From Kiritimatiellia bacterium (lineage in GTDB: Bacteria > Verrucomicrobiota > Kiritimatiellia > RFP12 > UBA1067): a stretch of DNA of 14,498 nucleotides. The translations under genes and the position numbers were made by a program. The notes beneath the pieces were generated by a model that saw only the letters and a list, made by a program, of their open reading frames with translations, had not been told where the DNA came from and made no database searches. The DNA lies in the NCBI GenBank assembly GCA_024405255.1, contig JAKSOY010000109.1:1-14498 (forward strand), written 5' to 3'. Of this stretch, positions 9,380 to 14,498 are shown in pieces. The number at the start of each line of letters is the position of its first letter. Position 1 is the first letter of the stretch.

Positions 9380-11431
9380 ATGAAGAGATTGTTGTTGGGT
9401 GTCTTATGTGTGTGCGCGTTGACCAGTGTGGCGGCGCGTGCGAAGAAGCCGGCGCGGTCGACCGAAGCGCGTGCGCTTGCGCGGGCGAAACGCCTGGCGA
9501 GTACGGCGAACGAGACGCTGGGTACGAGTCATCTGTGGCGTCAGAAACCGAACGACATGATCTCGCGCCGTGCGTGGACGAATCTGCTCGAGTCCTGCGA
9601 CGGCGACCACATGATCTTCCATGCGGCGGATATCGCCGAGTTCGAGAAGTCGATTGACAAACTCGACGACGCCTTGCGTGCGGGCGATTTCTCGTTCGCG
9701 CGCCGCGTGCGCGATGTGTTTCGTCAGCGGATTGCCGAACGGACCACTTTCGCGACGAATCTGCTCGCGACGACGACATTCGACTTCACCGGCAACGGCA
9801 CGTATGAATACGCTCGCGAGAAGGCGCCCTGGCCGGCTGCCGGCGCGGCGCGCGACGCCCTCTGGACGGCGCGTGTGACGGGTGAAGTGCTCGACGAATG
9901 GCTCACCTGCGAAACGGGCGGCGTGAAGCGGGCCGTGGCCGAAGTGCGTAAGCACTATCTGAACCAGCTGAAGGAAGCGCGTCGGCAGAAGACCACGGAG
10001 ATGTGCGACGATTTCATCGCGGCCATCGTCTCGGCCTACGATGCGCACTCGATCTATCTGACGTCGCCGCAGTATGACGTGTTTCGTTCGCAGATGGATC
10101 TAACGCTCTGCGGAATCGGCGCCGAATGGGCGCTGAAAGACGGCGTGTCGCGCGTCAAGCGCGTGATTCCGGGCGGTCCGCTGGCGAAAGACGGACACGT
10201 GAAGGCGGGCGACTCCATCATCGGCGTTGCGCCCAAGGGGGATGGAAAGATCCAGAAGCTGGCTGGGAAGTCCGAGTCCGAGATCGTGCCGCTCTTCCGC
10301 GGGAAGAAGGGTACCAAGATCACGCTCGAGGTGAGGCACGCGAATGGCGAGACGAAGCAGTATACGCTCGTCCGCGACGATGTGCCGATGACCGATGAAG
10401 CGGCCTCGTCGAAGGTCGTGGAGATGGTTGTCGCGGGCCAGAAACGCAAGGTGGGCTATCTGCGGCTGCCGTCCTTCTATTCGTCGATGACGGCGCGCAG
10501 CAACAAGATGCGCACCTGCTCGGACGATTTGCGCGTGGAACTTGAGAAGCTGAAAAAGGCCGATGTGTGCGGGGTGTTGTTTGACCTGCGCGGCAATAAC
10601 GGCGGTTCTCTGGACGATGCCGTCAAGGTGATCGGGCTTTTCGTGCGGAGCGGTCCGGCCGTGCGCATGCATGGTGCAGGCGGCGATACGGTGTTGCCGG
10701 TGCCGTACGATGCGGTGGTGTGCGACGTGCCGGTCGTGGTGTTGACGAGCCGCGGCAGCGCGAGCGCGGGCGAACTTGTGCCTGGTACGTTGCAGGACCT
10801 CGGCCGTGCCGTCATCGCAGGCGATACGCGCACGTTCGGCAAGGGGTCGGCTCAGACCGTGACGCCGATCGGCGGCAAGCGCGACGGGGCGCTCGTGATT
10901 ACCGATGGACGTTTCTACCGGGTGACCGGGGCGTCGACGCAGTTCAAGGGCGTGGCGTCCGACATTCTGCTGCCGTCGGCGTGCGATGAAGAACTCTTCA
11001 AGGGCGAGCAGGGCCTCACCTATCCGCTGCCCTGGGACGAACTGGCGCCGAGTGCGTTCAACCCGAGCTGGGATCTGAACAAGTTCATTCCCGAGCTGAA
11101 GGCGGCTTCGCAGGCGCGTCTGGCGAAGAACCCCAAATGGGCGAAGCATCTCCAGTTCGTCAAGGATTCCGAAGAGGCCGTGATGCGCACGACGATGCCG
11201 CTCAACAAGACGGCGCGCAAAGCGCAGCTTGATCGCAAGACGGCGGTCGAAGACGAACTTGAGCGTTTCCTGGACGAGGGTTTTGATCCGACGAAGCGCG
11301 ACAAGGATGTCGTTCTTGACGAAGGGCTTAACATCCTGGCCGATCTCGTGCGTCTCAATGGCGGACGCAAGCTGCCGGCGGCGAAACCGCTGGAGGCTTC
11401 GGGACTTCTCGACCGTCTTGACGACGACTAA
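9380..11431 (+). CDS. prc: Tail-specific protease, C-terminal processing peptidase S41A (Prc/Tsp-like)
   Basis: A 683-residue exported serine protease that degrades or trims envelope proteins recognised by their C-termini. A signal peptide (MKRLLLGVLCVCALTSVAARA) is followed by the Tsp N-terminal helical domain, a PDZ domain at about 235-340 (CGIGAEW, VIPGGPLAKDG, VKAGDSIIGV), and the S41 core with DLRGNNGGSLDDA and SASAGE. The nucleophile is probably Ser462, with Lys488 in TFGKG and a Gln four residues after it. The C-terminal region ends in LDEGLNILADLVRL, matching the Prc C-terminal domain (LDETVNIALDLAKL in the E. coli protein, from memory). The Ser-Lys spacing is one residue longer than in E. 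coli Prc. AGAGG just upstream supports the ATG; the frame is open further upstream only through the preceding gene's end. It sits between two other genes for probable exported proteins. Confidence 0.93.
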   Translation: MKRLLLGVLCVCALTSVAARAKKPARSTEARALARAKRLASTANETLGTSHLWRQKPNDMISRRAWTNLLESCDGDHMIFHAADIAEFEKSIDKLDDALRAGDFSFARRVRDVFRQRIAERTTFATNLLATTTFDFTGNGTYEYAREKAPWPAAGAARDALWTARVTGEVLDEWLTCETGGVKRAVAEVRKHYLNQLKEARRQKTTEMCDDFIAAIVSAYDAHSIYLTSPQYDVFRSQMDLTLCGIGAEWALKDGVSRVKRVIPGGPLAKDGHVKAGDSIIGVAPKGDGKIQKLAGKSESEIVPLFRGKKGTKITLEVRHANGETKQYTLVRDDVPMTDEAASSKVVEMVVAGQKRKVGYLRLPSFYSSMTARSNKMRTCSDDLRVELEKLKKADVCGVLFDLRGNNGGSLDDAVKVIGLFVRSGPAVRMHGAGGDTVLPVPYDAVVCDVPVVVLTSRGSASAGELVPGTLQDLGRAVIAGDTRTFGKGSAQTVTPIGGKRDGALVITDGRFYRVTGASTQFKGVASDILLPSACDEELFKGEQGLTYPLPWDELAPSAFNPSWDLNKFIPELKAASQARLAKNPKWAKHLQFVKDSEEAVMRTTMPLNKTARKAQLDRKTAVEDELERFLDEGFDPTKRDKDVVLDEGLNILADLVRLNGGRKLPAAKPLEASGLLDRLDDD

Positions 11432-11459
11432 TTAAAATCCGAAAAGGAAATTCCCCGAA

Positions 11460-14450
11460 ATGAACACGACAGACTTGAATGGACGATGCAGGGGAGGACG
11501 TCGTGTGATCGCGCTGGTGCTCGCGTTGGTTGCGGGAGCGGTGGCGCAAGGCGAGGACCTGAAGGCGCAGATGCTGCGCGAGCAGAAGTCGAGCATGGTC
11601 CTGTGCATCGGAAGCGACTGGTGCGTTTCGGGGGACTGCGTACGTCGGGTCTTCGAGTCGCCGGCCTTCCGAAACCAGTTCAAAGACAGGTGGCTCTTCG
11701 GCCTCCACGACCAGTGGGATGGTCCGTGTCCAGCGGCCGTTTCGAATGAAAATGCGCGTGTTCAGTCATTGCAGATCGGCGTGAAACGCTATCCCGCGCT
11801 TTGTCTGTTCGATGCGAAGGGCCAGATGTTCGCGTGCCTCGAGAACCTGCCGTATTCGGTGAAGGCGAAGGGCCTGGCCGCGCGCGTGGTCGCACGGAAT
11901 GACGTGCGCCGGAAGGCCGAGGCGTGTTTTGCCGCGAAAAAGTACGGCGCGGGACTTGATCTCATCTCCGCGCAGGTGCCGGACTTCTTCCAGACGCGGC
12001 GCCGTCGCGGGAAGACGGAATGGACGACGGTCTCGTATACGAATGCCTGGCAGGCGCTTAATGCGGCCGATCCCGAAGACAAGGAAGGGTGGCGGCTGCA
12101 TTTCACGATGGGCGACGGCATTGGCGATGTGACAAAGGCGAACGGCTATGCGACGAGTACGAATTTCGTCGGGGGGACGAATTTCATCGCCCAGCTGCGA
12201 AAGCGTCCGATGAAGCATTGCACGGTCGAACAGCAGCAGTCTGTGGACATGGCGGAATTCGCGCTTTTGCGGCGTGACACGAATGCGACGGCGCGGTGCA
12301 CGGAACTGTTGCGCAAGATCCATAGTGCGAATCCTCGGTCGCTGTGGGGCTGGGCGGCGTACGGGTTTCTCAAGGAGCGAAACATCGAGGTGACGCCGGC
12401 TCAAACGAATGCGGCTTTCTGTACGCCCTTGGGGGTGGGTGTCGTCGATCGTACGTTGCGTCCGTGTGGTACGGTCGCCGTGGCGCCCGGGACCGTTGAA
12501 CGGCTGGCGAAGCCGATTTTTGCGCGTGTGCAGACGCTGTTGAAGCAGGGTGAGACGAAGACGCCGGAAGAGGCGGCGGCGCTTGTGCGGGCGCGGGTGC
12601 TGCGTCAGGTGACGACGAACACCGTCGAGCAGGTGCTGGCGCGCGAAGGCGGCGCGGCGTTTGTCGAGCAGTTCTTCGGCGACCCGGCGTGGATGGAAGA
12701 TTTCTGCGCGTCGGGTCCGGTGGGCGACTACAGAACGGCGTTTACCAACTTGGCCGTGTTCGCGTGGAACGAACCGCTCGTGCGGCAGCCGGGCGTGCCG
12801 CGGCGCATCGCGACGGCGTTGGCGCTCAATTCGGTTGCGAAGGTCGACACGCTGACGTATTTCCGTGCGTTGGAGGCCTACATCGCCCTGTGGGAGGCGG
12901 GTCGTCTTCACAAGGCGTCGCTGGGGCAGAGCGTACGCGAATGGCGTTTTGCGGTGGACATCGTACATGGGGTCGGTGTCGCGAACATCCTCTGGCTCAA
13001 CTATTTCTACAACGTGCCGTATGACACCTACGGCAATGCGTTTCGTTTTGTGCCGTATCGGATGTGGAACTGTTTCGGCGAATACATCCACAAGCCGCAG
13101 CTCTACTGGGGACCTTGGAAGGATTGTCCGTGGCCGACGATGAAGATGAAACAGCGCGTTGGCGGCGTGTGTGGGGTGCTGTCCAGTTTCGGCGCCTACA
13201 CGACGAATGCGCACGGACTGCCGGCGATGCCGGGCGGACAGCCGGGCCACTGCATTTTCAATCGGCGGGCGAAGAACGGACTGTGGACGATCCACAACTA
13301 CATCTCGCGTTTCTCGACGGCGCGGTTCCATTTCTGGGATGCGGGCTACACGATGCTGAATGTGGTGGAGCGGTCCTTCGCCGATCGGACGAAGCAGTTG
13401 GCGGCCGAGCGTTTCATCTGGCTCGCGCATTTCGCGGAAGACGCCCAGATGCCGCTTGAGACCTTGGAGGCCTTGTATCGCCGTGCGGTTGCGGCGCATC
13501 CGCAGCATTACGGCGTGTGGGATGCATTTGCGCGGATGCTGGTGCGCCAGAAGGCCACGGCCCCGCACATCCATCAGTATCTGAAGAATCTGGTGGTCGC
13601 GCTGCCGGACGGACGGCAGGCCACGTGGCGAGCTGTGTGGGAGAGCGTGCAGGGGCTTGTCAAGCAGCCGGAAGGTCGGCTCCGAGTGACGGAAGAATTG
13701 GAGCCGCTGTATGCGAACCTGCCCGCCGCGACGAATACGTGGACGCGCGAAGAGGTCAACTTCGGCGGTGTTCTGCAGGGACATTTGCGTCTCGTGCAGC
13801 GTCCGCCTCTGCGGCGGCGTCTGCTGGAGGCCGCGTTGGCGGCGCAGCCGACGGTCAACGACTTCTATCTTCAGTCTCTGCGGGCGTGTTCCTTCGAGAA
13901 CGATCTGGATCTCTTCCAGGTGGCGGCCGCCGATTTCGATCGGCGATCGCCCGTGCCGGCGAATGCGGCCTGTTTCCCGACGAACGATTTCGGCGGCGCG
14001 CTGATTTCGGCGAAAGGGATGCTCAAGCCGTCGTCGTCCGGACAGCATTGGCGGTCTGACCATCCCGAACTCTACGCGCGTGCGATCGGTCCGTTGAAAG
14101 TGCTCGATCCGGCGCGGCCGAAGATCGTCACCGCGTTCCAGACGCGGGGCGAACGGACGCCGTGGGTGCAGGTACGGTTGCCGCAGGTTTCGGAGGTGAC
14201 GGGCATTCTGCTCACGAATCCCTCGGGACGCAAGGCGAAGGGCCTGACGCCGTTTGTCGTCTCGGTGTCTGTCGACGGCAAGCGGTGGAAGGAGGTCTAC
14301 CGCACGACGGACGTGCAAGCCGTCTACCGCATTCCGCTCGCGGAGCCTGCGCGTGCCGTGTATGTGCGCGTCGCGCGAATCCCGAGCGATTCCCGTGCCG
14401 CGTTCAGCATCGGCAAGTTCCTCGTCTACGGGCGTGCCGTCGGGAAGTAA
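11460..14450 (+). CDS. Large exported protein: thioredoxin-like, transglutaminase-like and F5/8-type (discoidin) domains
   Basis: A 996-residue protein I cannot name. An Arg-rich N-terminus and hydrophobic core (VIALVLALVAGAVAQG, about 16-31) make a signal peptide. Residues about 35-135 look thioredoxin-like: GSDWCVSGDC, with Cys55 and Cys60 where CXXC is expected (here CX4C), and RYPALCLFDAKG with a cis-Pro candidate at 112. The middle contains helical stretches and a papain/transglutaminase-like core: GGVCG (Cys571), GLPAMPGGQPGHC (His597) and TIHNYIS (His612/Asn613), preceded by Trp/Tyr-rich sequence. Residues about 845-992 look like a galactose-binding F5/8-type C domain (VTAFQTRGERTPWVQVRL, VSVSVDGKRWKEVY). 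The combination suggests a secreted or surface thiol-active protein that binds glycan or cell envelope and acts on peptide or protein amides; the activity is inference. AAGGAA at 11444-11449 serves the ATG with a long 10-base spacer. Confidence 0.86.
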   Translation: MNTTDLNGRCRGGRRVIALVLALVAGAVAQGEDLKAQMLREQKSSMVLCIGSDWCVSGDCVRRVFESPAFRNQFKDRWLFGLHDQWDGPCPAAVSNENARVQSLQIGVKRYPALCLFDAKGQMFACLENLPYSVKAKGLAARVVARNDVRRKAEACFAAKKYGAGLDLISAQVPDFFQTRRRRGKTEWTTVSYTNAWQALNAADPEDKEGWRLHFTMGDGIGDVTKANGYATSTNFVGGTNFIAQLRKRPMKHCTVEQQQSVDMAEFALLRRDTNATARCTELLRKIHSANPRSLWGWAAYGFLKERNIEVTPAQTNAAFCTPLGVGVVDRTLRPCGTVAVAPGTVERLAKPIFARVQTLLKQGETKTPEEAAALVRARVLRQVTTNTVEQVLAREGGAAFVEQFFGDPAWMEDFCASGPVGDYRTAFTNLAVFAWNEPLVRQPGVPRRIATALALNSVAKVDTLTYFRALEAYIALWEAGRLHKASLGQSVREWRFAVDIVHGVGVANILWLNYFYNVPYDTYGNAFRFVPYRMWNCFGEYIHKPQLYWGPWKDCPWPTMKMKQRVGGVCGVLSSFGAYTTNAHGLPAMPGGQPGHCIFNRRAKNGLWTIHNYISRFSTARFHFWDAGYTMLNVVERSFADRTKQLAAERFIWLAHFAEDAQMPLETLEALYRRAVAAHPQHYGVWDAFARMLVRQKATAPHIHQYLKNLVVALPDGRQATWRAVWESVQGLVKQPEGRLRVTEELEPLYANLPAATNTWTREEVNFGGVLQGHLRLVQRPPLRRRLLEAALAAQPTVNDFYLQSLRACSFENDLDLFQVAAADFDRRSPVPANAACFPTNDFGGALISAKGMLKPSSSGQHWRSDHPELYARAIGPLKVLDPARPKIVTAFQTRGERTPWVQVRLPQVSEVTGILLTNPSGRKAKGLTPFVVSVSVDGKRWKEVYRTTDVQAVYRIPLAEPARAVYVRVARIPSDSRAAFSIGKFLVYGRAVGK
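11490..11507 (+). promoter_or_regulatory. Strong internal ribosome binding site with alternative GTG start
   Basis: AGGGGAGGA at 11490-11498 is a much better anti-16S match than the site serving the ATG at 11460, and it is correctly spaced from an in-frame GTG at 11505 (codon 16). Starting there gives VIALVLALVAG, a hydrophobic stretch without the positive N-terminal region signal peptides need. The upstream ATG, which keeps RCRGGRR, is therefore preferred on protein grounds, although translation may start at both. Confidence 0.35.
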
Positions 14451-14453
14451 TCT

Positions 14454-14484
14454 TTGGACATGGCATTCCAATATGTGCTATAAT
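14454..14484 (+). promoter_or_regulatory. Sigma-70-like promoter with extended -10, for a gene beyond the window
   Basis: In the AT-rich sequence just after the last stop codon, TTGGACA (14454-14460, -35-like) is followed 18 bases later by a perfect TATAAT at 14479-14484. The -10 is preceded by TGC, making an extended -10. The predicted transcript start is about 14490-14492, rightward. An ATG lies at 14491-14493, so a leaderless or very short-leader transcript is possible, but the window ends at 14498. Confidence 0.72.
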
Positions 14485-14498
14485 ATCGACATGCTGTC

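Noticed and set aside
11490..11520. Twin-arginine (Tat) signal in the large exported protein
   Set aside because: There is an RR before the hydrophobic core, but the S-RR-x-F-L-K surroundings are absent; an ordinary Sec signal is more likely.

Overview
The window is a GC-rich (about 60% by eye) bacterial segment carrying seven protein-coding genes, all on the + strand and tightly packed (gaps of 48, 31, 1, -20, 28 and 28 bases). No stretch over 300 bases lacks a gene, and I see no tRNA, rRNA, CRISPR array, insertion sequence or convincing terminator. The flavour suggests the PVC superphylum, perhaps a Kiritimatiellota, Lentisphaerota or Verrucomicrobiota member. The reasons are a eukaryote-like xylulokinase, a second-type EF-G, and a very large secreted protein joining thioredoxin-like, transglutaminase-like and discoidin-like parts. 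This placement is inference and moderately uncertain.

Layout. 31-1479 is rhamnulokinase (rhaB). 1528-3606 is an elongation factor G whose domain IV looks like the EF-G2 (recycling-type) branch rather than housekeeping EF-G. 3638-5617 is an ABC-F ATPase with a GTG start. 5619-6377 is a YfcE-like metallophosphoesterase, one base after the ABC-F stop and overlapping the next gene by 20 bases. 6358-9351 is one continuous reading frame of 997 codons: a xylulokinase lacking its usual C-terminal tail runs in frame into a signal-peptide-like hydrophobic segment and about 500 residues of an unrecognised, probably exported protein. 9380-11431 is a tail-specific (Prc-type, S41) protease with a signal peptide. 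11460-14450 is a 996-residue exported protein with an N-terminal thioredoxin-like part, a central papain/transglutaminase-like Cys-His core and a C-terminal F5/8-type domain. The window ends in a strong sigma-70-like promoter for a gene beyond the edge.

How the genes may work together. The two sugar kinases (L-rhamnulose, D-xylulose) fit a plant- or host-glycan-degrading lifestyle. EF-G2 and ABC-F are both ribosome-acting factors and sit side by side. The last three coding units all look envelope- or periplasm-directed, with a protein-quality-control protease in the middle. Short spacing suggests co-transcription of much of the block, but I see no internal promoters or terminators that would define operon limits.

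The main oddity is the kinase/secreted-protein fusion at about 7740-7835. It could be a real fusion (a membrane-tethered cytoplasmic kinase with an external domain), a natural in-frame deletion joining two genes, or a sequence or assembly error. The other candidate novelty is the architecture of the 996-residue final protein.
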